Assembly: GCA_024400545.1 (NCBI GenBank)
Contig: JAKSMO010000013.1
Coordinates: 1-47,579, forward strand
Reading direction: 5' to 3'
DNA: 47,579 nt
From: Bacteroidales bacterium
GTDB taxonomy: Bacteria > Bacteroidota > Bacteroidia > Bacteroidales > P3
Shown: in pieces, positions 9,865 through 17,664 of the stretch
Layout of the letters: every line of letters starts with the position of its first letter
How positions within the stretch are numbered: position 1 is the first letter of the stretch
Notes under the pieces: generated by a model
What the model saw: only the letters and a program-made list of their open reading frames with translations
What the model was told of the DNA's origin: nothing
Databases searched by the model: none
Translations under genes and position numbers: made by a program

Positions 9865-10404
9865 TTACAACTCGTTTACTTCATGACGGAACAGCCTTCC
9901 AGCAGTTTCATCATCCAGGCCCTGCTTCGTAGCGGGCGAGAAGATGACCTTCGCGTTCTCCAACGGACTGTAGCAGGCACGAGTTACTGCTGCTCTAAGG
10001 TTATCCACATCCACAATATCCGACACCACGTCCTTAAACGCTTCGTGCAGTTTGTCGGTATCTGTACCCACGCAGATCAGCATGCGCACTTTGCGCAGTG
10101 CCAAAGGGCGCAAACGGGCATAATCGGCTTCGTTATCACCGCCTAAGGCTATCCAGATTATGTTACCTTCGGTGTTTTCCAAGGTGTACCAAGTTGCATT
10201 CACGCTGCGTGCTGCAGCATCGTTCACAAACTCCTTACCATAAATGCGGGCCACATGCTCCATGCGGTAGTTCATTTCCTCAAAGCGAGCAAAGCAGTTG
10301 CGCAACGAGTTGTCGCGCATCTGACGAAGTTTCGAAGAGTCAACAGATGCCAAACCGCCATACACTCGGTCTCGGCCTTGGGTAGCTAAAAGTTCAATGC
10401 TCAT
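9865..10404 (-). CDS. Truncated MurD-like protein: isolated C-terminal Mur ligase domain, catalytic motif lost
   Basis: The gene fills the slot where murD normally lies, between mraY and ftsW, but encodes only 179 residues against about 440. The text aligns with the MurD C-terminal domain: RDRVYGGLAS resembles the GKHNxYNxxAA end of the central domain. RMEHVARIYGKEFVND resembles HRLExV...GVxFxND, NATWYTLEN resembles NSTWYALE, and MLICVGTD resembles ALICLG. The N-terminal UDP-binding domain and the ATPase domain are absent. The only 58 bp upstream before mraY cannot hold them. The DSKATN motif reads DAAARS, losing the lysine that contacts ATP and the UMAG substrate, and the SPACASFD stretch reads SPATKQG. 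It is open, has a good ATG and sits 2 bp from ftsW. It cannot be a working ligase. It may be a regulatory or structural remnant; a complete murD must exist elsewhere. Confidence 0.8.
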   Translation of the reverse strand: MSIELLATQGRDRVYGGLASVDSSKLRQMRDNSLRNCFARFEEMNYRMEHVARIYGKEFVNDAAARSVNATWYTLENTEGNIIWIALGGDNEADYARLRPLALRKVRMLICVGTDTDKLHEAFKDVVSDIVDVDNLRAAVTRACYSPLENAKVIFSPATKQGLDDETAGRLFRHEVNEL

Positions 10405-10462
10405 AGTTTAGATGTATTTTGTGTGCTTTGATGTATTCGACAGGACTTATTATATTTTGTGC

Positions 10463-11635
10463 TTATCTTAATTTGAGTGTTACTATGCTTACTATTGCCA
10501 GCAATATGCCTATGATGGCGAAACGCTGCACTATTTTGGGCTCTGCCATTCCTTTGCGTTGGAAATGGTGATGGATCGGTGTCATCAGGAACGGCCGCTT
10601 TTCTATCGGTACTATCTGGCCTGCGGGCAACTTATGTTTTTTGCGATACCACTTGCAACTCTGTGTTTGCCAGATCACCGAGAAATCTTCCACCAGATAA
10701 ATGCCACAGAGCACAGGCAGCAAGAGCTCTTTGCGGATCAACAGGGCAAAAACAGCAATAATGCCACCCAACGCCAGCGAACCCGTATCGCCCATAAAGA
10801 TCTCGGCAGGATAGGTGTTGAACCACAAGAAACCCAACGCCGCACCCACAAAAGCAGTGATGAACACGGTCAGTTCGCCAATGTCCGAAAGATACACTAT
10901 ATTCAGATAATTTGCCATCACCACATTGCCCGACAGCCAGGCCAGAATGGCCAACGAACCTCCGATGATACCCGCTGTGCTTGTAGCCAGGCCATCAATA
11001 CCGTCGGTCAGATTGGCGGCGTTCGAAACAGCTGTTACCACAAATATGGCCACCAGCACATACACCACCCACGCATAGCTTTGCGCCCAGTCGCCTAACC
11101 AGCCAATCAACCAGGCATAGTCAAACTCATTACCTTTCACAAAGGGGATAGTAGTTTTGGTTGAAGCAATAGTTGGGTGGAACGACAGCAGCAGGCCTAC
11201 ACCCAATCCAAGCAACACCTGCCCTACCACCTTATATTTGCCAGGCATTCCGTTTTTGTTTTTCTTGAATACCTTAATATAGTCGTCGATAAAGCCAAAC
11301 AAGCCCAACCAAACGGTTGTCACCAACATGGTTACCACATAAACATTGTTGATTTTTGCAAACAACAATGTGGGCACAATGATGGCTGCCAGAATCAGCA
11401 AACCGCCCATGGTGGGAGTGCCTTCTTTTTCTTTCTGTCCCTGCAAACCAAGGTCGCGAACAGTCTCGCCTATCGACTTGCGTTTGATGTAACGAATAAA
11501 GGGCTTGCCGAAAAACAGCATAATCACCAGCGAGGTGATTGCCGACATTGATGCCCTGAACGAGATGTACTGAAACACACCTGCGCCAGGAAAATCAAAA
11601 GCCCGATCCAACCAGTCAAAAAGATAGTATAACAT
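10463..11635 (-). CDS. mraY: Phospho-N-acetylmuramoyl-pentapeptide-transferase MraY
   Basis: MraY transfers phospho-MurNAc-pentapeptide to undecaprenyl phosphate to give lipid I, in the inner membrane. The 390-residue polytopic protein shows PTMGGLLI, the aspartate-rich FIDDYIKV motif, NAANLTDGIDGLA, and the cytoplasmic MGDTGSLALGG and PIHHHFQ motifs, all needed for Mg2+ and UDP-sugar binding. It has about ten membrane segments. Bacteroidetes MraY is somewhat longer than the 360 residues of proteobacterial MraY, and this agrees. It starts 31 bp after murE and is followed after 58 bp by the MurD remnant. Confidence 0.98.
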   Translation of the reverse strand: MLYYLFDWLDRAFDFPGAGVFQYISFRASMSAITSLVIMLFFGKPFIRYIKRKSIGETVRDLGLQGQKEKEGTPTMGGLLILAAIIVPTLLFAKINNVYVVTMLVTTVWLGLFGFIDDYIKVFKKNKNGMPGKYKVVGQVLLGLGVGLLLSFHPTIASTKTTIPFVKGNEFDYAWLIGWLGDWAQSYAWVVYVLVAIFVVTAVSNAANLTDGIDGLATSTAGIIGGSLAILAWLSGNVVMANYLNIVYLSDIGELTVFITAFVGAALGFLWFNTYPAEIFMGDTGSLALGGIIAVFALLIRKELLLPVLCGIYLVEDFSVIWQTQSCKWYRKKHKLPAGQIVPIEKRPFLMTPIHHHFQRKGMAEPKIVQRFAIIGILLAIVSIVTLKLR

Positions 11636-11666
11636 TGTATTATCGTTTATCCGTTTATTATATAAT

Positions 11667-13115
11667 CTAGTTTTCTTTCAACAGTTTCTCCAACTCTTCC
11701 ACATCATCAAAATGATGTTTCACTCCGTTTACATCCTGATATTTCTCATGGCCCTTGCCTGCCACCAGCAAAATATCGCCCTCCTTGGCCATCAACACAG
11801 CGGTCTTGATAGCCTGGCGGCGATCACTGATGCGCACCACCTGGCTCTTCTGCTCATCGGTCAGCCCAGCCTCCATATCGTCCAATATGCGTTCGGGATC
11901 TTCCGTGCGGGGGTTATCCGAAGTCAGCACCAGACGGTCGCTCATCTCGCAGGCTATTTTTGCCATTTCCGGACGTTTGCTGGTGTCGCGGTCACCGCCA
12001 CAGCCCACCACGGTGAAGAGCATCTGTTCCGGGCGACGTATGTCGTTGATTGTCTGCAACACATTCTCCAAAGCATCCGGTGTGTGAGCATAGTCCACTA
12101 TGGCAGTGATACCTTTGCCCGAAACGTACTGGAATCTGCCATCGGCAGCCTGCAGCATACTCAATATGCGCATTGCGTCGTTCTTTTCCATTCCCGCCAA
12201 CACTGCTGCGGCATAAATGGCCGTAAGGTTGTATGCGTTAAACCTTCCCACCAAACGAGTCCACACCTCACAGCCGTTTATCTCCAACTGCAAACCCTGG
12301 AATGTGTCTTCCACCACCTTGCAGCGGAAATCGGCCATCTTGTTCAAACTATAAGTCTGCACCTTGGCCGCCGTATTCTGCACCATGACCATACCGTTTC
12401 TATCGTCAATATTGGTCAGTGCGAAAGCTGTTGCCGGAAGATTGTCAAAAAACATCTTCTTTGCGGCAATATAGTTGGCCATAGTTTTGTGGAAATCAAG
12501 ATGGTCGTGAGTGATATTGCTAAAGATTCCGCCCGCAAATGTCAGTCCGCCTATGCGATGCTGTACCACCGAGTGACTGCTCACCTCCATAAAGGCATAT
12601 TCGCATCCGGCATCTACCATCTGACGCAACAACGAGTTCAGTGCAATTGCATCAGGTGTGGTATGCGTGGCGGGAATTTCCTTCTCGTCAATCTTGTTCA
12701 CTATGGTTGACAATAAGCCCACATGAAAGCCATACTCTCTAAACATGCGGTGCAACAATGTCACCGTAGTAGTCTTGCCGTTAGTGCCCGTAATACCCAC
12801 CAACTTCAGCTCGCGCGAAGGATGACCGTAAAAGTTGTCGGCCATCACGCCTAGAGCCATGTCGGTATTGTCCACCACCACATAGGCCACGCCATCTTTC
12901 ACCTCCTTGGGCATCTCTTGGCACACCACGGCCACAGCACCAGCTTCGATAGTTGCGTCAATATACTTGTGGCCGTCAACTTTTGTGCCCACTTGAGCCA
13001 CAAAACAGCTGCCTTTGCCCACCTTGCGCGAGTCAAAGCAGATATTGTCAACCTCAGGATTGAGATCAACAGGCATCTTAGTTGCAAGACCGTTTATTAT
13101 ATCTAATAGTTTCAT
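11667..13115 (-). CDS. murE: UDP-MurNAc-tripeptide ligase MurE (probably meso-DAP adding)
   Basis: MurE adds the third stem-peptide residue in the cytoplasm. The P-loop GTNGKTTTVTLL lies near residue 110, followed by TTPDA and the SSHS segment. In the C-terminal domain the DNPRTEDPE motif is the one associated with meso-diaminopimelate, rather than the lysine-type motif, so this organism should make DAP-type peptidoglycan, as expected for Bacteroidales. Length is 482 residues, normal. No murF follows in this cluster. The gene lies between ftsI (65 bp) and mraY (31 bp). Confidence 0.97.
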   Translation of the reverse strand: MKLLDIINGLATKMPVDLNPEVDNICFDSRKVGKGSCFVAQVGTKVDGHKYIDATIEAGAVAVVCQEMPKEVKDGVAYVVVDNTDMALGVMADNFYGHPSRELKLVGITGTNGKTTTVTLLHRMFREYGFHVGLLSTIVNKIDEKEIPATHTTPDAIALNSLLRQMVDAGCEYAFMEVSSHSVVQHRIGGLTFAGGIFSNITHDHLDFHKTMANYIAAKKMFFDNLPATAFALTNIDDRNGMVMVQNTAAKVQTYSLNKMADFRCKVVEDTFQGLQLEINGCEVWTRLVGRFNAYNLTAIYAAAVLAGMEKNDAMRILSMLQAADGRFQYVSGKGITAIVDYAHTPDALENVLQTINDIRRPEQMLFTVVGCGGDRDTSKRPEMAKIACEMSDRLVLTSDNPRTEDPERILDDMEAGLTDEQKSQVVRISDRRQAIKTAVLMAKEGDILLVAGKGHEKYQDVNGVKHHFDDVEELEKLLKEN

Positions 13116-13180
13116 TATATTTACATTTTATATGATAGGCCCTTTGCCGTTAGCATTCCGGCCGTTCTTTATTCATTGCT

Positions 13181-15379
13181 TCATGGTTTCAACTCCAACA
13201 CCACTGTGCCGCCTTTTACAATGGGGGTGCGGGGTTTGGGCGACTGGCTCACCACCTTGCCTTGTCCCTGGAATCGCACTTTCATGCCCACTTTGCGCAG
13301 AAGGTTCATTGCATCGCGGATTGTCATACCTGTGCAGTCGGGCACCTGGCCAGTAGGCACCACATAGTTTTTGTAGCTCTCGCTGGCGCCATCAAACACA
13401 GCCCAACCCGAAACCGAGTTCACACTGTCTATCACGCCAAACGGCAGTCCCAGTATCTGATGGGCAGATTCCAACTGCTTGAGGTTTCCTTTGGTCACAA
13501 TAGGATGTGCCACCCTGCCCGAATCCAGCATACGCACACTTCCCAAGTTCTTATCAAAGGCCACCACACAGTCGGCTATCTGTTTAAACACGGGCGCGGC
13601 TGCCATTCTGCCGGCAATACTGGTGCGGCTCACCAGCACAAGACAGGTGTATCTGGGATTATCGGCCGGGAAGAAACCAACAAACGATGAGTTGTGCAAC
13701 GAGCGGTCATTCTGCACCAAGGCAGTACCCGTCTTACCTCCAATGCCATACACCGAATTGCGTATATTATTGCCTGTACCATGTTCCACCACGCCCACCA
13801 GCATTTCACGCATCTGCTTGGCAATTTCTTCGCTGCAAATATGGTCGTTCAACACCACCGGGTTAATTCGAGTACGGCGACGGCCGTCAAGTATTTCTTG
13901 GCAGAACAATGGTTTCACCATCTTGCCATTATTGGCTATAGCATTATAAAAGGCTATCAGTTGCAACGGGGTGGCCGTAGCCGAATAACCGAAGCTCAGC
14001 ACCAAAAAGTCGCGTGCGGAGTTCAACTCGCTCACACGGGTTCTCGACTGTGGTGCCGACACATCGGGATCCAACATTCCAAAGGGGAATATGGCTTCCA
14101 TGCCTTTCTTCAGGTCACCTCGACGGTCGTTATAGTATTCCCAAGCCAGCTCGCACATGCCCACATTCGACGACTTGGCCAAAACACCAGCCAGGTTGGC
14201 CGTATCATGGGCATCGCCATGCTCGTCATCTATGCGGCCGTTTTTCACCGGATAGTTCTTCACACCACCGGCACGCACATGCTTAGAAGTGTCCAGGTTA
14301 TTCTTTCTGTCGTTCAGCATGGCCATCATTGCCACCGTTTTGAACGTCGAGCCCGGCTCGTATCGATCCGATACCGCCACATTGCTCCACAAATTCTCGC
14401 GCAAGGCACCCGAGGTGTCGCGAGTCAGATTACTACACGCCAGCACATAGCCTGTCGAAACCTCCATCAAGATGGCGCAGCCGCGCATACCACCATACTG
14501 GTTCATAGATTTACGCAAAGCACTTTCGGCAATATCTTGGTAGCGCGTATCAATGGTCGATATAATGCTCCTACCATCAATACGTTTCTTTGTTAATGTC
14601 GAGTCTTCCGGTCTCACTAGTCCCCATTCTGGCAGCCAGATACCACGTGTGAGACGGCGGCACAGGTACTCGCCGTCCTGCCCCTTCAGCACCGTATCGT
14701 AATAGCCCTCCAGACCGGTGTAGCCTTCTGCGGCGTCGGTCTTATAGTGAATGCCTATGGTATTCTCACCCAGGTTGCCATAAATATGTGCGCGAACAAA
14801 GCTCGTCAGACTTCCGTCCCTAGTCTTCTCCAGCACGCAACTCTTCCAACCTGGCATCTCCTTAATCTTCTGCCATTTGGAGTAAGGAAGCTTGCGTTCC
14901 ACATACAGGCACCGACTCGGAGATGCGCTATGATAAGAGTTCAGCACACGGTCATAATAATACTGTATGGATTTTTTCGGGTTATTTTCATGCAGTATCT
15001 TGCACACCTTGGGCAAATTGGCCATAAAGGCTGAGTCGTTTTTCACCGCACAGTCTATAATCACCTTGCCCTTGCGGTCGCGCACCACTTTGCCATTCAC
15101 ATCCTTGCGTTCCCAACGGCCCAAATCCAGACACAGGTCGCACACCGGCACAGTTGTGGCCAGCACCTTCCCGTCCGACGAAAAAATAGTACCACGCCTA
15201 GCAGGCTCCACACGTACCATCTCCTCGCGGCTCTTGGCCAGTTCACGCCACATATCGCCCTCTATGTACTGAATCTTAAATATATGGGAAAAAATCAAAA
15301 ATCCTCCCAATATTGCAAGTATCGCATACACAAGGCCCATTTTGACGGCCAACGATTTATTATGTATTTTTCTCTTCAA
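13181..15379 (-). CDS. ftsI: Class B penicillin-binding protein FtsI (PBP3) with C-terminal PASTA domain
   Basis: This is the septal transpeptidase. It has a short basic N-terminus, one membrane helix (about 14-33), a dimerisation domain from about 55, and the transpeptidase core with STFK at 344-347 (catalytic Ser344), SSN at 403-405 and KTG at 549-551, all intact. A single PASTA domain occupies about 670-732 (VPTGQVPDCTGMTIRDAMN onward). The apparent start is TTG at 15379: a stop lies two codons upstream and the next in-frame ATG (codon 14) would remove the basic N-terminus, so I keep TTG. The gene comes 51 bp after the ftsL-like gene. Length is 732 residues. Confidence 0.97.
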   Translation of the reverse strand: MKRKIHNKSLAVKMGLVYAILAILGGFLIFSHIFKIQYIEGDMWRELAKSREEMVRVEPARRGTIFSSDGKVLATTVPVCDLCLDLGRWERKDVNGKVVRDRKGKVIIDCAVKNDSAFMANLPKVCKILHENNPKKSIQYYYDRVLNSYHSASPSRCLYVERKLPYSKWQKIKEMPGWKSCVLEKTRDGSLTSFVRAHIYGNLGENTIGIHYKTDAAEGYTGLEGYYDTVLKGQDGEYLCRRLTRGIWLPEWGLVRPEDSTLTKKRIDGRSIISTIDTRYQDIAESALRKSMNQYGGMRGCAILMEVSTGYVLACSNLTRDTSGALRENLWSNVAVSDRYEPGSTFKTVAMMAMLNDRKNNLDTSKHVRAGGVKNYPVKNGRIDDEHGDAHDTANLAGVLAKSSNVGMCELAWEYYNDRRGDLKKGMEAIFPFGMLDPDVSAPQSRTRVSELNSARDFLVLSFGYSATATPLQLIAFYNAIANNGKMVKPLFCQEILDGRRRTRINPVVLNDHICSEEIAKQMREMLVGVVEHGTGNNIRNSVYGIGGKTGTALVQNDRSLHNSSFVGFFPADNPRYTCLVLVSRTSIAGRMAAAPVFKQIADCVVAFDKNLGSVRMLDSGRVAHPIVTKGNLKQLESAHQILGLPFGVIDSVNSVSGWAVFDGASESYKNYVVPTGQVPDCTGMTIRDAMNLLRKVGMKVRFQGQGKVVSQSPKPRTPIVKGGTVVLELKP

Positions 15380-15430
15380 TTCTTATTCTGTTATAATTGG
15401 TCTGTATTACAATCTCTTCTTATGTCTTTT

Positions 15431-15787
15431 CTAGATCTCATACGGCGGTCCTGCCGTAATTCCCACATCCGAGTCCTCAAGCAGCTCTGCTATCTGCGAA
15501 ATCTTGATGGCCTCTTGATAGTGTTTCTGTAGTTCTATGCGCGTCTCGCGCAAGTAATTGATGCGGCTTTGCGCCTCAATCTTGTCTCTGCACAACTGCT
15601 CCACCGTATAGCGGTTGGTAATTACCAATAGCATATACACCACCAGCAGCAACGCTATGGGCAGCACTCGGGTTGCCACAACCTTCGACTTCAAAAAATT
15701 GCCGTTCAGCAGATTGTTCACCCAGTTAGTCTTCCCTTGGCCTGTTTTAGCCTCGGTTGTTTCATTCACCATGTTCTCGTCTTCCAT
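15431..15787 (-). CDS. ftsL: FtsL-like divisome protein
   Basis: A small bitopic protein of 118 residues: a hydrophilic N-terminus, a membrane helix (VLPIALLLVVYMLLVITN, about 42-59) and a following heptad-rich helix (VEQLCRDKIEAQSRINYLRETRIELQKHYQEA written in two halves here by position 62-93). This is the architecture of FtsL, which forms a coiled coil with FtsB and activates FtsWI. FtsL sequences diverge widely, so the call rests on topology, size and the position between rsmH (7 bp away) and ftsI. Start alternatives are codon 1 and codon 6. Confidence 0.82.
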   Translation of the reverse strand: MEDENMVNETTEAKTGQGKTNWVNNLLNGNFLKSKVVATRVLPIALLLVVYMLLVITNRYTVEQLCRDKIEAQSRINYLRETRIELQKHYQEAIKISQIAELLEDSDVGITAGPPYEI

Positions 15788-15794
15788 AGCACCT

Positions 15795-16691
15795 TTATTT
15801 TTCAGCCACTCGCAACTTGGCGCTGCGGGCTCGATTATTCCTCTGCAACTCCTCTTCGCTAGCCGTAATAGCCTTGCGAGCCACCAGTTTCAGCGGCACA
15901 ATGGGGTTGCCATAAAAATCCTTTTCCAACTTGCCTTCGAAATTGCCGGTCTTAAAGAAATTCTTCACCAGTCGGTCCTCCAGCGAATGATACGACATCA
16001 CCACTAGTCTTCCTCCCGGATTCAGTATTTCCACAGCCTGCTGTAGCATAGCCTGCAATGCTTCCAACTCTCCGTTCACCTCTATGCGCAAAGCCTGAAA
16101 AAGCATAGCCAGATACTTGTTTTCTGCACCGCGAGGCAGATGACGGCTCACAGCCTCACGCAAGTCGAAGGTTGTTTCTATGGGTTTTTCCATACGGGCA
16201 TGGCATATTGCCTTGGCCATCTGAAAAGCATTGGGAAGCTCGCCATACAGACGCAACAACCGAGTGAGCTCACGCTCATCAGCGCTATTCACAATATCCT
16301 TGGCCGTAAGCTCTTGCCGACGATCCATACGCAGATCCAGTTCTCCGTCAAAACGTGTCGAAAAACCGCGGTCGGCCACATCAAACTGGTGCGACGACAC
16401 GCCCAAATCGGCCAACACGCCATCCACTCCTCTCACGCCATGCAGTCGCAAAAAATTCTTCAAATAGCGGAAATTCTCATGTATCAGCGTAAAACGACTA
16501 TCATCCAAAGCATTGGCCAATGCGTCGGCATCCTGGTCAAAACCTATCAGCCTGCCTTCTTGCCCCAGATGTTGCATAATAGCACGAGAGTGGCCGCCAC
16601 CTCCAAAGGTCACGTCCACATAAGTCCCATCAGGACGAATGTTCAATCCTTCGATGCATTCATTCAGCATCACTGGCTGGTGGTAGTCCAT
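15795..16691 (-). CDS. rsmH: 16S rRNA (cytosine1402-N4)-methyltransferase RsmH (MraW)
   Basis: RsmH methylates N4 of C1402 in the 16S rRNA decoding centre using S-adenosylmethionine. The SAM-binding TFGGGGHSRAI motif follows the N-terminal HQPVMLNECIEGL. ADLGVSSHQ, DRGFS and the C-terminal SYHSLEDRLVKNFFK are family landmarks. The length of 298 fits. The start at 16691 lies inside the end of mraZ, a 32-bp overlap, so the two genes are translationally linked, as is usual at the head of dcw clusters. Confidence 0.98.
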   Translation of the reverse strand: MDYHQPVMLNECIEGLNIRPDGTYVDVTFGGGGHSRAIMQHLGQEGRLIGFDQDADALANALDDSRFTLIHENFRYLKNFLRLHGVRGVDGVLADLGVSSHQFDVADRGFSTRFDGELDLRMDRRQELTAKDIVNSADERELTRLLRLYGELPNAFQMAKAICHARMEKPIETTFDLREAVSRHLPRGAENKYLAMLFQALRIEVNGELEALQAMLQQAVEILNPGGRLVVMSYHSLEDRLVKNFFKTGNFEGKLEKDFYGNPIVPLKLVARKAITASEEELQRNNRARSAKLRVAEK

Positions 16692-17133
16692 GCAATTCTC
16701 CTAGTCTTTTATCGACCATCGACGCAAAATCGACAATCTCGTTGTTCATCTCATCGTAAGCCTTGCGCTCCCAGATTTCGATGCACTCACCAGTACTTTG
16801 CAGGACAATCTCCTTCGCATCACCTATCACGCTCTTGCGCTCCGGCGGCACCATCAGACGATCATTGCTGTCCAACTCCACCACATTAGCGCGGGTCATC
16901 TGTCGGATGATCTGCTGGTCTTTGATGCTGTAGGGATTTAACATTTTTCGGAGATTCTCTACTTCCATCTGAAAGCTGGCGTAAGGCCACAGCTCTAAAC
17001 ACTCTGCAGTGAATCCTTGACGGATCACAAAACGGCAATCTTCGCTCTCCAACTGCCTTTTTAAGGCAATTGGGAACTTGAATCGACCGTTCGAATCAAT
17101 CTTACAGTATTCAGTGCCAAGTATTAACGCCAT
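16660..17133 (-). CDS. mraZ: Transcriptional regulator MraZ
   Basis: MraZ is a ring-forming SpoVT/AbrB-like DNA-binding protein that represses the dcw operon in E. coli. Two DxxxR-type motifs are visible, DSNGRFKFP near residue 13 and DSNDRLMVPPE near residue 90, one in each of the two swapped-hairpin domains. Length is 157 residues, close to the usual 145-155. It is the first gene of the cluster. Three TGG repeats with a 10-bp period lie 44-66 bp upstream of its start and look like its own operator. No Shine-Dalgarno sequence precedes the ATG; the leader is AT-rich. Confidence 0.95.
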   Translation of the reverse strand: MALILGTEYCKIDSNGRFKFPIALKRQLESEDCRFVIRQGFTAECLELWPYASFQMEVENLRKMLNPYSIKDQQIIRQMTRANVVELDSNDRLMVPPERKSVIGDAKEIVLQSTGECIEIWERKAYDEMNNEIVDFASMVDKRLGELHGLPPASDAE

Positions 17134-17157
17134 TTATATATATATTTTTTGAGGATG

Positions 17158-17199
17158 TAAAGATACGACAATTTTTCCAATAATTGCCATTTTTTTCCA
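17158..17199 (-). promoter_or_regulatory. mraZ promoter with three MraZ-box-like TGG repeats
   Basis: Reading the minus strand, TGGAA, TGGCA and TGGAA begin at 17199, 17189 and 17179, exactly 10 bp apart. They are followed by a -7-like TATCTTTA (17165-17158). E. coli MraZ binds three TGGGN repeats with 5-nt spacers, which is the same 10-bp geometry. The repeats cover the place of the -33 element, where bound MraZ would block RNA polymerase. The link to MraZ is inferred from position and geometry. Confidence 0.6.
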
Positions 17200-17358
17200 A
17201 AAAAAGTTATTTTCTCTCAAAAACCTTGACAAAATATACGCAAAAACGCCAAAAAGGTTTCATTCCATCCGCATTTTTTTCTCTTCAAATTTAACTTTTC
17301 CGGCATCAATCTACCCCAAAAACACACCTTGCCGAGCCTCTTTCTTTACCCAATTATC

Positions 17359-17418
17359 GCTAACATCATTGTTAACAATTGGTTGTTAGCATCGGGATGC
17401 ATAATTAACAAATCCAAG
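17359..17418. repeat. Cluster of GTTAAC dyads in the divergent mraZ / S46-peptidase region
   Basis: GCTAACA (17359-17365) and TGTTAGC (17384-17390) form an inverted repeat around the perfect 12-bp palindrome ATTGTTAACAAT (17368-17379). AATTAACA and AAGTTAACAACTT follow within 40 bp. Apart from this and the two promoters I see no gene in the 530 bp between mraZ and the peptidase. Confidence 0.45.
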
Positions 17419-17608
17419 TTAACAACTTGCCTTACGCTGACTATCAATTCATAGCACCAATGCTGCCCATTTTCGCCTTGTCAACTCTCTTCCCTACGTT
17501 CATCCCCCGCAGTCAAAAGCGCCCTCGTCCGCCAACAAAAAAAACGCTGAATTCCACCTATTTCACATCAACTTTATCGCAAAAATTCTCTAATCCAAAA
17601 AAAAGTTG

Positions 17609-17616
17609 TACCTTTG
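17609..17616 (+). promoter_or_regulatory. -7 promoter box of the S46 peptidase gene
   Basis: TACCTTTG matches TAnnTTTG and is followed by CACTCGCAAAATTG. The predicted start near 17623 gives a leader of about 42 nt. No clear -33 element is visible. A near-identical box and downstream sequence (TACCTTTGCATTCGCAAATTG) occurs at 26144. Confidence 0.6.
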
Positions 17617-17664
17617 CACTCGCAAAATTGCATTTTAAAAATAAAAACTTAATAATATTATAGC

